Shown one piece after another: positions 40,851-48,492 of a stretch of 64,000 nucleotides of DNA. The DNA lies in assembly GCF_015645445.1 (NCBI RefSeq), contig NZ_JADOGI010000013.1, positions 22,217-86,216 of the forward strand, given 5' to 3'. Made by a program: the position numbers and the translations under genes. Under the pieces are notes generated by a model. The model was not told the origin of the DNA, made no database searches, and saw only the letters and a list, made by a program, of their open reading frames with translations. The DNA is from Nonomuraea cypriaca (GTDB lineage: Bacteria > Actinomycetota > Actinomycetes > Streptosporangiales > Streptosporangiaceae). The number at the start of each line of letters is the position of its first letter. Within the stretch, counting starts at the first letter, position 1.

Positions 40851-41269
40851 ACGGATGATGCATCCGCCACGCGATGGCGATCGCCAACTCAGCCGTTAGT
40901 GTCGTCTGGTCGCCTCGGTCAGCCGGTGAAGCTGTCGTACCACTGAGGAGTGGCGGCCTTTCGCGGATCGGGCATGGGGCCGGCGCCCGGACCGATGTCG
41001 GAACGATGGCCTCCACAAGAGGCGCTTCGCGCCCCCTCCGGGCCGCGTTCTGTGGGGCAAGCCCCCACACCCCCGGGTCGCGGGCCGAGTTCCGCCGGCT
41101 TACAGTCGATGAACACGTCCCACAGGGCGCCGGAGGCTGAGACGGGAAGCCCCGCAAGCATGAGACGGGCCACGAGGCGACGGGCTGTGCTTGATGGCAA
41201 TTACGTTAAGTAGCGCAACGATTACCGTTCGCCGGACACGACACTTGCCCTCCATATAACGTCCGTGTT
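40851..41269. other. Gene-poor DNA before higBA
   Basis: About 420 bases with hairpins of the GCGCTTCGCGC and GTGGGGCAAGCCCCCAC kind at 41010-41070. A minus-strand frame of 93 codons (40919-41200) has a weak hydrophobic start but no ribosome site, so I do not call it. Confidence 0.4.
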
Positions 41270-41271
41270 AT
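41256..41271. promoter_or_regulatory. Likely HigA operator overlapping the higB start
   Basis: ATAAC-N6-GTTAT, an inverted repeat whose right arm covers the higB ATG. The same TATAACGTCCGTGTT string precedes the orphan higA at 46799, which supports a role in autoregulation. Confidence 0.6.
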
Positions 41272-41614
41272 GAATTGGGGAGAGGTGGAGTTGGAGCCTG
41301 AGGTCAACGAGTGGTTCGATTCGCTCAGGCAGGACAACCAGGAGATCGCCGTCTTCTACGTCGACTTGCCGGCTGAGCGCGGAGTGCTTCTCGACGAGCC
41401 GTACACCAGGCAGTTACGCGGCAAGCTCAGGGAACTCCGATTCCATCTCTGCGGCGAAGCAGTGCGCATCACGTACTGGATCGCTTCGGGCAGACGCATC
41501 ATCCTTCTCACGGTCTTTCGTAAGCAGCGAATGCGGGAGACAGCTGAGATCGAACGAGCTGTGCGGGCCATGCAGCGATGCATCGCTGACGGTCACACAG
41601 CGGATGAGGAATGA
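41270..41614 (+). CDS. higB: HigB-like toxin of a type II toxin-antitoxin system
   Basis: 114 residues. The phage Gp49/HigB pattern is clear: VEVNEWFDSLRQ-like start (LEPEVNEWFDSLRQ), RQLRGKLRELRFHLCGEAVR, ITYWIASGRRIILLTVFRKQ, RMRETAEIERAVRAMQR. Such toxins are RelE-fold mRNA interferases acting on the ribosome. The toxin-first gene order is typical of higBA. The stop overlaps an in-frame ATG of the next gene, but comparison with the paralogue puts the antitoxin start 6 bases further on. Confidence 0.9.
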   Translation: MNWGEVELEPEVNEWFDSLRQDNQEIAVFYVDLPAERGVLLDEPYTRQLRGKLRELRFHLCGEAVRITYWIASGRRIILLTVFRKQRMRETAEIERAVRAMQRCIADGHTADEE

Positions 41615-41619
41615 TCGAC

Positions 41620-41919
41620 ATGGGTGAGCGCAAAGCGTGGTCGGAGAAGCGCGCCGAGATCATGAGCCGCCCCGGTGCCGGAGCCGCCTACGAGGCTGCC
41701 CGCATTCGTTTCGAACTCGGTGAGGCCGTACGACTCCGCCGCGAGGAACTGGGTCTAACCCAGTCAGAGTTGGCGGAACGCGCAGGCCTCCAGCAACCTG
41801 CGGTCGCTCGCTTCGAAGCAGGCGGCACCATGCCCACCATCCCCATGCTGGAACGCGTCGCTGAGGCGCTGGAGGTACGGCTCAGCGTGCAGTTCCAGCC
41901 GCTTCGTGAAGCCAGCTGA
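41620..41919 (+). CDS. higA: HigA-like antitoxin, XRE family
   Basis: 99 residues from ATG 41620, with GAGGA 9 bases upstream; this start aligns exactly with the 99-residue paralogue at 46500-46799, so I prefer it to ATG 41611. The XRE helix-turn-helix is LRREELGLTQSELAERAGLQ, QPAVARFEAGGTMPTIPMLE. It neutralises the upstream toxin and represses its own operon in known systems. Confidence 0.9.
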   Translation: MGERKAWSEKRAEIMSRPGAGAAYEAARIRFELGEAVRLRREELGLTQSELAERAGLQQPAVARFEAGGTMPTIPMLERVAEALEVRLSVQFQPLREAS

Positions 41920-41977
41920 ATTCCCAGAGCAAGTTGTTTATTCGCCCACAGCTGAGGTAGTCGCCAGTGCACGCAGT

Positions 41978-42055
41978 TCACGGGCGGCTCTGGTGGCTGA
42001 ACCAGGAATCCCTGTGCCTGTCATAGATCTCCTCGAAGCGATCTTGGTGGGTCAC
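41978..42055 (-). pseudogene. N-terminal remnant of an ECF sigma factor
   Basis: GTG 42055 has AGGAG 5 bases upstream and opens MTHQDRFEEIYDRHRD, the start of sigma region 2 in ECF factors (RFEEIYDRHR..V). After 25 codons a stop follows (SWFSHQSRP), and no further sigma homology is visible downstream, so the gene has been cut away. Confidence 0.4.
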
Positions 42056-42070
42056 AGAGTCTCCTAGCGG

Positions 42071-42104
42071 AAAAGTGCCGGACACCTCGGTAAGTGTCCG
42101 GCAC
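42071..42104 (-). terminator. Terminator behind the tetR remnant
   Basis: A perfect 11-bp stem GTGCCGGACAC/GTGTCCGGCAC with an 8-base loop, followed on the minus strand by TTTT. It lies 40 bases after the tetR stop. Confidence 0.8.
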
Positions 42105-42144
42105 CTTCCGGCCTGTTGCAGCGGCCGGTCTCTCGGTCTGCGGC

Positions 42145-42405
42145 TCAGCTCAGGAAGGCCGGGCGGAGCATGGTGAAGATCCGGTCTGCCAGGGCCAGAC
42201 GGTCGGCGGGGCCATCGGTGCGCAGCCATTCGCGCGCCATCGTGTCCAGGGCCGCCCCGGCGGCCGCCGCCGCCAGATCGGCCTCCAGCGGAGACACCCC
42301 GCGATCTGTCAACGCCTGAATGATGCGAGTGCGGGCCTCGTCGCGTTTCCCCAGGAGCCGGGTGCGCAGCGCGGGAGGGCCTCCAGGCCCGAGTGGTGCC
42401 GTGAC
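42145..42405 (-). pseudogene. TetR-family regulator, C-terminal remnant
   Basis: The minus-strand frame ending at 42145 reads GPGGPPALRTRLLGKRDEAR, RIIQALTDRGVSPLEADLAA, AALDTMAREWLRTDGPADRL and ALADRIFTMLRPAFL, the ligand-domain end of TetR-family proteins. The N-terminal helix-turn-helix is missing: the frame runs into the left end of the IS200/IS605 element. On the far side of the element an SDR gene has lost its own 5' half, so the two were probably a divergent pair. Confidence 0.75.
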
Positions 42406-42425
42406 AGTTGGTCCACGTGAGCTGC

Positions 42426-42854
42426 TCAGCCTGGCCGTTTCTGGTTCTCGATGTACTCCTTGATGATCGACAGCGGGGCGCCGCCGCAGGACGCGGCGAA
42501 GTAAGACGGAGACCAGAAGTGCCCGCCCCACAGATATGGGCGGAGGTGCGGGCCGAACTCTTTGCGAAGGAGCCGGGCCGAGACGCCTTTGAGCGAGTTG
42601 ACCAGGACCGACAGGGCGACTTTGGGCGGGTAGTGGACCAGCAGGTGGACGTGGTCGTGCTCGCCGTTGAATTCGACCAGGACGGCGCCGAAGTTGTCGC
42701 ACACCTCGATCATGATGTCTTCGCAGCGGCGCAGGATCTCGTCGGTGAACACCTCGCGGCGGTACTTCGGTGTGAAGACCAAGTGGGCGTGGAGACTGTG
42801 GACGACCCTCCGGCCTCTCCGGATATCGGGATTCGGTTCCCATCGCGGTGACAT
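42426..42854 (-). CDS. tnpA: IS200/IS605 transposase TnpA (HUH Y1)
   Basis: 142 residues from ATG 42854. The HUH pair is in NGEHDHVHLLVHYPP and the nucleophilic Tyr in SIIKEYIENQ; LFTPKYRREVFTDE-like VFTPKYRREVF and LRKEFGPHLRPYLWGGHFWS complete the Y1 pattern. It cuts and rejoins single-stranded DNA at the element ends. Complete and apparently intact. Its ATG interlocks with a possible ATG for tnpB on the other strand (CATG, 42852-42855). Confidence 0.92.
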   Translation of the reverse strand: MSPRWEPNPDIRRGRRVVHSLHAHLVFTPKYRREVFTDEILRRCEDIMIEVCDNFGAVLVEFNGEHDHVHLLVHYPPKVALSVLVNSLKGVSARLLRKEFGPHLRPYLWGGHFWSPSYFAASCGGAPLSIIKEYIENQKRPG

Positions 42855-42879
42855 GGACCGAATGATAGTGTGTTCGATT

Positions 42880-44022
42880 GTGAAGCTGGTGGTGCAGGTG
42901 AAACTCCTGCCGACGCCCGAGCAGGCAGCGGCGCTGGAGGCGACCCTGCACGCCGTCAACACGGCCGCCGACCTGGTCTCCGCGGTTGCCTTCGACCAGC
43001 GGTGCTTCCGCAACTACGACTTGCGCGAACACACCTACGATCGAATCAAGGCCGAGTGCGGGCTGGCCGCGCAGGCCGCCCAGCATGTGATCAAAAAGGT
43101 CGCCGATGCCTACCGCACGTTCCACGCCAACCTCAGGGCCGGAAACCTGGGCGCGCCAGGGGCCAAGCGGAGGACCAGGGCCGAGAGCAGGCCGATCACC
43201 TTCCGGCCGGACGCGGCCCAGCCCTACGACGATCGGTGCCTGTCCTGGCAGATGCAGGCGCGAACAGTGTCGATCTGGACCACCTGCGGGCGGTTGAAGA
43301 ATGTCGCGTTCACCGGCTCGCCTGAGCAGCTCAAGACCTTGGCCGCCCGTCGCAAGGGCGAGTCGGATCTGGTTGCCCGAGACGGCGGCTGGTATCTGTA
43401 TGCGACCTGCGAGGTCCCCGACGTGCCGGTGACCGAACCGGAAGGCTTCCTCGGCGTCGATCTGGGCATCGCCAACATCGCCACCACCGGCGACGGTACC
43501 CGGCACAGCGGCAAGGGCCTGAACGCGGTCCGCCACCGCAACCGCGAACTGCGCCGCCGGTTGCAGGCCAAACGGACCAAGAGCGCCAGACGGCTGCTGA
43601 AGAAACGCCGCCGCAGGGAAGCGCGGTTCGCGGCCGACACCAACCACACCATCGCCAAGCAGATCGTGACCGAGGCAGAACGCACCGGCCAAGGGATCGC
43701 CCTGGAAGACCTCCAGGGCATCCGCGACCGGGTACGGCTCCGCAAGCCCCAGCGGGTCACCCTGCACTCATGGAGCTTCCACCAGCTCGGGAGCTTCATC
43801 GCCTACAAGGCCCGACGGGCCGGGATCGCTCTCATCCACGTCGATCCGGCCTATACCAGCCAGCAATGTTCGGCCTGCGGGCATACCGAACGGGCCAACC
43901 GGCCCGACCAGGAAACCTTCCTCTGTACGTCGTGCGGCTTCGCTGAGCATGCCGACGTCAACGCAGCCCGTAACATCGCCGCGCGTGGTGTGGCGGGCTG
44001 GGCAGTGAGTCACGCTGCCTGA
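42880..44022 (+). CDS. tnpB: RNA-guided nuclease TnpB of the IS200/IS605 element
   Basis: 380 residues from GTG 42880 (VKLVVQVKLLPTPEQAAALE); ATG 42853 would add nine residues. The RuvC catalytic acids are present: Asp in GFLGVDLGIANIATT, Glu in GIALEDLQGIRDRV, Asp in AEHADVNAARNIAARG. The zinc ribbon CSACGHTERANRPDQ then FLCTSCG is complete. TnpB is an omega-RNA-guided endonuclease that helps the element persist. The RNA would come from the 3' part of this gene and the right end, with its guide reading the flank (SDR side). Confidence 0.93.
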   Translation: MKLVVQVKLLPTPEQAAALEATLHAVNTAADLVSAVAFDQRCFRNYDLREHTYDRIKAECGLAAQAAQHVIKKVADAYRTFHANLRAGNLGAPGAKRRTRAESRPITFRPDAAQPYDDRCLSWQMQARTVSIWTTCGRLKNVAFTGSPEQLKTLAARRKGESDLVARDGGWYLYATCEVPDVPVTEPEGFLGVDLGIANIATTGDGTRHSGKGLNAVRHRNRELRRRLQAKRTKSARRLLKKRRRREARFAADTNHTIAKQIVTEAERTGQGIALEDLQGIRDRVRLRKPQRVTLHSWSFHQLGSFIAYKARRAGIALIHVDPAYTSQQCSACGHTERANRPDQETFLCTSCGFAEHADVNAARNIAARGVAGWAVSHAA

Positions 44023-44072
44023 CGCGGACCAGACCGTCGAAGCCATCGACGGCGAGGAGCTGCAAGCTCGGT

Positions 44073-44489
44073 CGTTTACGGTTTACGGCCGAGAAGCTGA
44101 CTCAGTACAACCACACCAAGACCATGCTGATGGCGATGAGCCTGCGCTTCGCCGAGAAGGTGGCCGGCAGCGGCGTCACGGTCAACGTCGCCTACCCGGG
44201 ACACGGCCACACGCCGATGAACCAGTCGATGACGATGGCCGGATTCCCCTATGTGTACCGTCCGATCGTCCCGCTGCTGCGGGTCGCCGCGCCGCGCCTC
44301 TTCGGGGATCTGAGCAAGCCCGCCCGCTCCAGCGTCCATCTGGCCTCCAGCGCCGAACTCGAGGGCGTGAACGGGGCGTACTTCAGCATGAAGTGCCGCC
44401 GTACGGACTGGCCGGCCAGCGCCCTCGACCGGTGCAACCAGGACGCGATCTGGACCCTGTGCGAAAACCTGACCCGAGAATCGGTCTGA
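44073..44489 (+). pseudogene. Short-chain dehydrogenase/reductase, C-terminal remnant
   Basis: The frame LRFTAEKLTQYNHTKTMLMA carries the YxxxK catalytic motif (Y-NHT-K) of SDR enzymes, then VTVNVAYPGHGHTPMNQ, SSVHLASSAELEGVNGAYFS and the end WTLCENLTRESV. The cofactor-binding N-terminal half is gone, cut by the insertion element. It cannot be active. Confidence 0.8.
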
Positions 44490-44552
44490 ACGGCCGCGGT
44501 CGAATTTCCTCCGGTGGAGGATCCGCCGGATTTCGCGGGCAGGGGTGGAGAC

Positions 44553-46384
44553 ATGGTGATGAATACCCTCACAGCCGCGGTCGCGAGCCTTGCCCTGTCC
44601 GGAACGCTCCTGTCCGCCGCTCCACCTGCCCAGACCAGCTCCTTACCGGAGGAGCTTCACGAGTGCGCCCGCGCCGTGGCCCGGTGCGACGGCACGCTGG
44701 CGGTGCCACTGGACTGGAGGAACCCCTCCTCCGAGCGCATCGAGGTCGCCTTCGCCTGGATCCCGGCCACGGAACACGCGACCGGCACGATCCTCGCCAA
44801 CCCCGGCGGCCCCCTGCCCGCGTTGCCCCAGTTGCCGCGCATCCAGCAGGCGCTCGGCCCTGTGCTCCAACATCAGAACCTCCTCGTCGTCGATCCGCGC
44901 GGCCTGGGCAAGTCCTCTCCGCTGCTCTGCCCGGGCCTGAACCTCTCCGAGCCGGACACGATCGCGGCCTGCGCGGCCCACCTCGGCTCGCGCGCTCGCT
45001 TCTTCACCGCCGACCAGGCGGTGCGCGACATGGATGCGGTACGCCGGACGCTCGGCGCAGGCCCGGTCACCTTCTACGGCAACTCCTACGGCACCGCGTA
45101 CGCTCAGGCGTACGCCGCCCGCCACTCGGAGAGCCTGGCCGCGGCGTTCCTGGACAGCACGTCGGTCACCTCGGCGGACGGGTACGCGCTGTGGCCCTGC
45201 GATCCCGCCCTGACCTGCTCGACCTGGTCTGCGACCGGTCGCGGGCCTGCCGCGCACTGCCGGGTGACGCGCGCCGCACCTACGCGCGGCTGTTGGCGGA
45301 GCTGCGCGAGCACCCCGACCCCGAGGTGCCCCTCATCGCGCTCAGGAGCGTGGAGGGGGTGAACGAGCCGGTGTTCGGCAGGGAGGTGAACGCCGCCGCC
45401 ACCGCGTATCTTGCGGGCGATTCCGAGCCGCTGCGGCGGCTGGCCCGCGTGTCGGCCGGCGCTCCCAGCCAGCCGATCGAGGGCGCGGAGTGGGCCGGCT
45501 ACCTGGCCTACCGATGCGGTGACGGAAGCTTCCCCTACGACCGGGAAGCGGACCCGGCCGAGCGGCTGGACCAGCTCGAGCGGTATTACCAGCGGGAGCG
45601 GCCGCTGGCCCCGTACACGCCTGCCGACCTGGGGCTGGATGTGCGCAATGGCCTGGAATTCTGCGTGAACTGGCCGACGCCGCGGCACAGCCCGGTGCTG
45701 CCGCCGGACGCGGACCTGCCCGACGTGCCGGTCATGGTGGTCGGCGGCGACTTCGACACGCATCCGCCCGCGAGCGTGCGCGCCGCGATGCGGGCCTTTC
45801 CCGGCGCGACTTTCGTACGGGTCCCCTTCGGCGGGCACAGCCTCGCCTGGGGACCCGGCCGGGCCGGCGCTTGCGTGGCCGCGGCGCTGCGGTCGTTCGT
45901 GACCGATCATCGGGTGCCACGGGTGCGGTGCACGGCGGAGAACTACTGCGCACTCGGGGCGTTCCCCCGGTCCCTGGGCGAGGTCGCGCCGGTGCCCGCC
46001 GCAGGGCTGGACACGGGGCGGCGGCGGGTGCTCGCGGCCGCCTTCGCCACCGCCGCCGACGCGGTCGCCCGCCGTAACCCCTACAACCTCCTCCACGGCC
46101 GGTTGACGGACCAGCCGGGGCTGCGGGGCGGGCGCGTCGGCTTCGGGAACGGGTCCATCACGCTGGACGAGGCCGCCTTCGTGCCCGGGGTGTCGGTGAG
46201 CGGGCAGATCACGCTCACGCCGGCGGGCGACGCCAACGCCTCGCTCAGCGTCCGGGCACTCGGTTCCCCGGACGGGCGGGCGTATCGGGTCGAGCTGGCG
46301 TGGGAGGCGTTCCTCCCGCACGAGCGGCCCGCACTGTCCGGGACCTTCGACGGCGCGTCGTTCAAGGTCCCAGAACGACAGTGA
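44553..46384 (+). pseudogene. Secreted alpha/beta hydrolase (tripeptidyl-aminopeptidase-like), frameshifted
   Basis: ATG 44553 with GGGGTGGAG upstream opens a signal peptide (LTAAVASLALSGTLLSAAPP) and a TAP-like hydrolase: NLLVVDPRGLGKSSPLLCPG, the nucleophile elbow TFYGNSYGTAYAQAYA. Near 45190-45215 the homology shifts frame (from ...SADGYALWP to SRPDLLDLVCDRSRACRALP) and continues to 46384 with VPVMVVGGDFDTHPP (Asp) and FGGHSLAWGPGR (His), so the triad is complete but split over two frames. The first frame ends at 45362. A one-base loss (or error) explains it. The 3' part carries an extra C-terminal domain after the TAP core. Confidence 0.8.
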
Positions 46385-46499
46385 GCCGCCTCATCGGCAT
46401 CCGCGCGTCAGCTACAGGCTCGGCCAGTCGTCCGCCAAGGCCTCACCTGTGGGCGGTTTCCTCCACTGGCTGCTCGTCCGTGTCCACGCAAGGGGGAGG

Positions 46500-46799
46500 T
46501 CATACGGCTTCGCGAAGCGGCTGGAACTGGACGCTGAGCCGGACCTCGAGTGCATCGGCGAGGCGTTCCAGTATGGGGATGGTGGGCATGGTGCCGCCCG
46601 CTTCGAAAAGGGCGACCGCAGGTTGCTTGAGGCCTGCCCGTTCAGCCGGCTCGGTCTGGGTAAGACCGAGTTCCTCGCGGCGGAGTCGTACGGCCTCACC
46701 GAGTTCGAATCGAATGCGGGCAGCCTCGTAGGCGGCTCCGGCGGCGGGGCGGCTCATGATCTCGGCGCGCTTCTCCGACCACGCTTTGCGCTCGCTCAT
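46500..46799 (-). CDS. Orphan HigA-like antitoxin (paralogue of 41620)
   Basis: 99 residues, ATG 46799 with GAGGAG 9 bases upstream. It is nearly identical to the higA at 41620 (SERKAWSEKRAEIMSRP, IRFELGEAVRLRREELGLTQ), but the recognition helices differ: TEPAERAGLKQPAVALFEAG instead of SELAERAGLQQPAVARFEAG. The introduced Pro and the Arg-to-Leu change may weaken DNA binding. No toxin gene is upstream: the DNA jumps from the operator-like TATAACGTCCGTGTT to the last codons of a higB-like gene (CAGCGGACGAGGAG). So this is a higBA locus that lost its toxin. Confidence 0.85.
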   Translation of the reverse strand: MSERKAWSEKRAEIMSRPAAGAAYEAARIRFELGEAVRLRREELGLTQTEPAERAGLKQPAVALFEAGGTMPTIPILERLADALEVRLSVQFQPLREAV

Positions 46800-46822
46800 A
46801 TCCGATTACTCCTCGTCCGCTG

Positions 46823-46836
46823 AACACGGACGTTAT
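46823..46836 (-). promoter_or_regulatory. HigA operator-like sequence before the orphan higA
   Basis: On the minus strand ATAACGTCCGTGTT repeats 41256-41269 exactly; beyond it the right arm is broken at the deletion join. Confidence 0.6.
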
Positions 46837-46944
46837 ACAGGGGTGGAGCGCCATGTCCTCGGAACGGGGGTGCCGCCGACGTTCCGGAAATGCGAAAAGC
46901 GCTCCCGCGGAGATCCGGGGAGCGCTTCTCGTTTGGGTCAGGGG

Positions 46945-48303
46945 TTACCAGTCGCCGCCGCCGAAGTCGCCTCCACCGAAGTCGCCGCCGCCGCCGAAGT
47001 CACCCCAGCCGCCGCCGTCGCCGCCGCCGAAGTCACCGCCGCTCGCGTCCCCGTAGCCACCGCCCATCATGCCCATGCCCATGCCGCCGCTGAGCATGCT
47101 GCCCATCATGGTGCCGATGAACATGCCGGTCATGATGTCGCCGAAGCCGCCGTAGTAGCCGTAGGCGTACGGCTGGTAGGCCGGGCCCGCGTCGTAGTAG
47201 GGGCGGCGCTGGCCGTCGACCATGACCTCGCGCATCTGCGGGTCGAAGCCGCGCTCCACCGCCTCGGCGTCCATCTTGCAGGCCGGTACGTCGCGCGCCG
47301 CGCCGCCGGGCGGGGCCCAGCGGACGTCGCGCAGCGAGGGGCCGTGCTGCGGGTTGAAGAAGCAGGGGGCGCGCCGCTCGGGGATCGGGTCGTTGCTGAC
47401 CTTGGCCTTGACCACGGCCAGCGCGTAGCGGCCGTCCTCGAGGGTCTGGGTGACCTCGCGGACCTGGTCGGCGCGCTCCACGGTCGCCAGTTGCGTCTTG
47501 GCCTTCTCGTAGGAGTCGAGTGCCGTCTGCCACTCGTCGATGTGCTTGCCGCCCTCGCCGGAGAGCGTCACGTCGGCGTCGACAGCGGTGATCTCCTCGC
47601 CCAGCTTGGTGACGTCCTCGTCGACGGTCTGCTTGACCGCGGCGAGGTCCTTGGCGTCCTGGATGGCCCGCTTCTTCTTCTTGTTGCTGGAGTAGAGGAA
47701 GTAGCCGCCTCCGCCGACCAGCGCCAGCACGCCCAGGCCGACCAGCGCGGCGGTGCCGCCGGCGCCGGGGTTGGCCTGGCTGCCCGGGTCGAGCGCCGTG
47801 CGCTTCCCGGCTACGGCGAGGTCCACGCGGTTGGTGAAGTCCTTCATGCCGGCCACGACGTCACCCGGGTTGGCGGTGACGGCGAGGTTGGCGAGCTCAC
47901 CGGGCGAGACCCGGCGGATCGCGCTCGAGTCGGCGTACAGCCTCTGGCCGTCGAGCACGGCGACCGTGGCCCGGGGGCGGCCCGCGGTGGTCAGGGCGGA
48001 GCCGATCGCCGTCATGTAGGACGCGATGCTGGAGTTGTCGACCGTGCCGTCGGGCAGCGCCACAGCGTAGACGTTGCTGTCGGCCCCCTTCAGCGCGTCA
48101 CGGATCTCGTTTTGCTGGTCCGACGTCAGTGGCGAGCCCGACTCGACGTAGAGCGGGTCCTGCTTGTCCTTCCAGTGGGACACGACCGTCTGAGCATCAG
48201 GGGGAGCCGCCGCGTTGGCGGCAGGGGACAGCGCAAGAACGACGATTAGACCGGCGATCAGAGCCGCGATCGCGGCCCCTGCTCGGCGCAGCGAATGGGT
48301 CAT
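46945..48303 (-). CDS. Membrane-anchored TPM-like protein with Gly-rich C-terminus
   Basis: 452 residues from ATG 48303 (AGGAGG 10 bases upstream). A signal peptide (IAALIAGLIVVLALSPAANA) precedes an extracytoplasmic domain (SNVYAVALPDGTVDNSSIAS, RATVAVLDGQRLYADSSAIR) that recalls TPM/DUF6676 proteins. One membrane helix (ALVGLGVLALVGGGGYFLYS) is followed by a coiled-coil-like cytoplasmic part (KKKKRAIQDAKDLAAVKQTV) and a Met/Gly tail (MGSMLSGGMGMGMMGGG; GGGDFGGGDFGGGDW). TPM-domain membrane proteins of this layout are common in actinomycetes; the role is unknown. Confidence 0.72.
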   Translation of the reverse strand: MTHSLRRAGAAIAALIAGLIVVLALSPAANAAAPPDAQTVVSHWKDKQDPLYVESGSPLTSDQQNEIRDALKGADSNVYAVALPDGTVDNSSIASYMTAIGSALTTAGRPRATVAVLDGQRLYADSSAIRRVSPGELANLAVTANPGDVVAGMKDFTNRVDLAVAGKRTALDPGSQANPGAGGTAALVGLGVLALVGGGGYFLYSSNKKKKRAIQDAKDLAAVKQTVDEDVTKLGEEITAVDADVTLSGEGGKHIDEWQTALDSYEKAKTQLATVERADQVREVTQTLEDGRYALAVVKAKVSNDPIPERRAPCFFNPQHGPSLRDVRWAPPGGAARDVPACKMDAEAVERGFDPQMREVMVDGQRRPYYDAGPAYQPYAYGYYGGFGDIMTGMFIGTMMGSMLSGGMGMGMMGGGYGDASGGDFGGGDGGGWGDFGGGGDFGGGDFGGGDW

Positions 48304-48492
48304 TGGCAGCAAGCCTCCTTCGCCCATGAGGACGAACGGGCGGTCGGCAAAGTTCCTCACTGGCACGTTACCTGTCCGGGACGTCACGAGCGCGCAAAGT
48401 CGGCGCTCATCCTGGGGTTGTCGTTCGTCGAACGGCCACCCGGAGCCCCCGCAACCGGACGTCTGGAGCTCCAGGTTCGAAAGGGGGTCGGG

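Larger units (their letters stand above)
42410..44075. mobile_element. IS200/IS605-family insertion sequence with divergent tnpA and tnpB
   Basis: The element holds tnpA (minus) and tnpB (plus). Ends are estimated: the left one lies between the tetR remnant and the tnpA stop, the right one between tnpB and the SDR remnant. Near the right end are two perfect hairpins, CCGTCGA-N5-TCGACGG (44034-44052) and GAGCT-GCA-AGCTC (44057-44069), as expected for the subterminal structures recognised by TnpA and for the omega-RNA of TnpB. No terminal inverted repeat or target duplication is expected for the family. Confidence 0.85.

Noticed and set aside
40919..41200. Minus-strand frame with a hydrophobic start (possible exported peptide)
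   Set aside because: No ribosome site, low-complexity Gly/Pro/Arg end and no recognisable family; hairpin-rich intergenic DNA explains it.
48462..48490. tRNA-like T-arm (CCAGGTTCGAAAGG)
   Set aside because: The flanking bases do not pair into a T stem and no acceptor, D or anticodon arm can be drawn.
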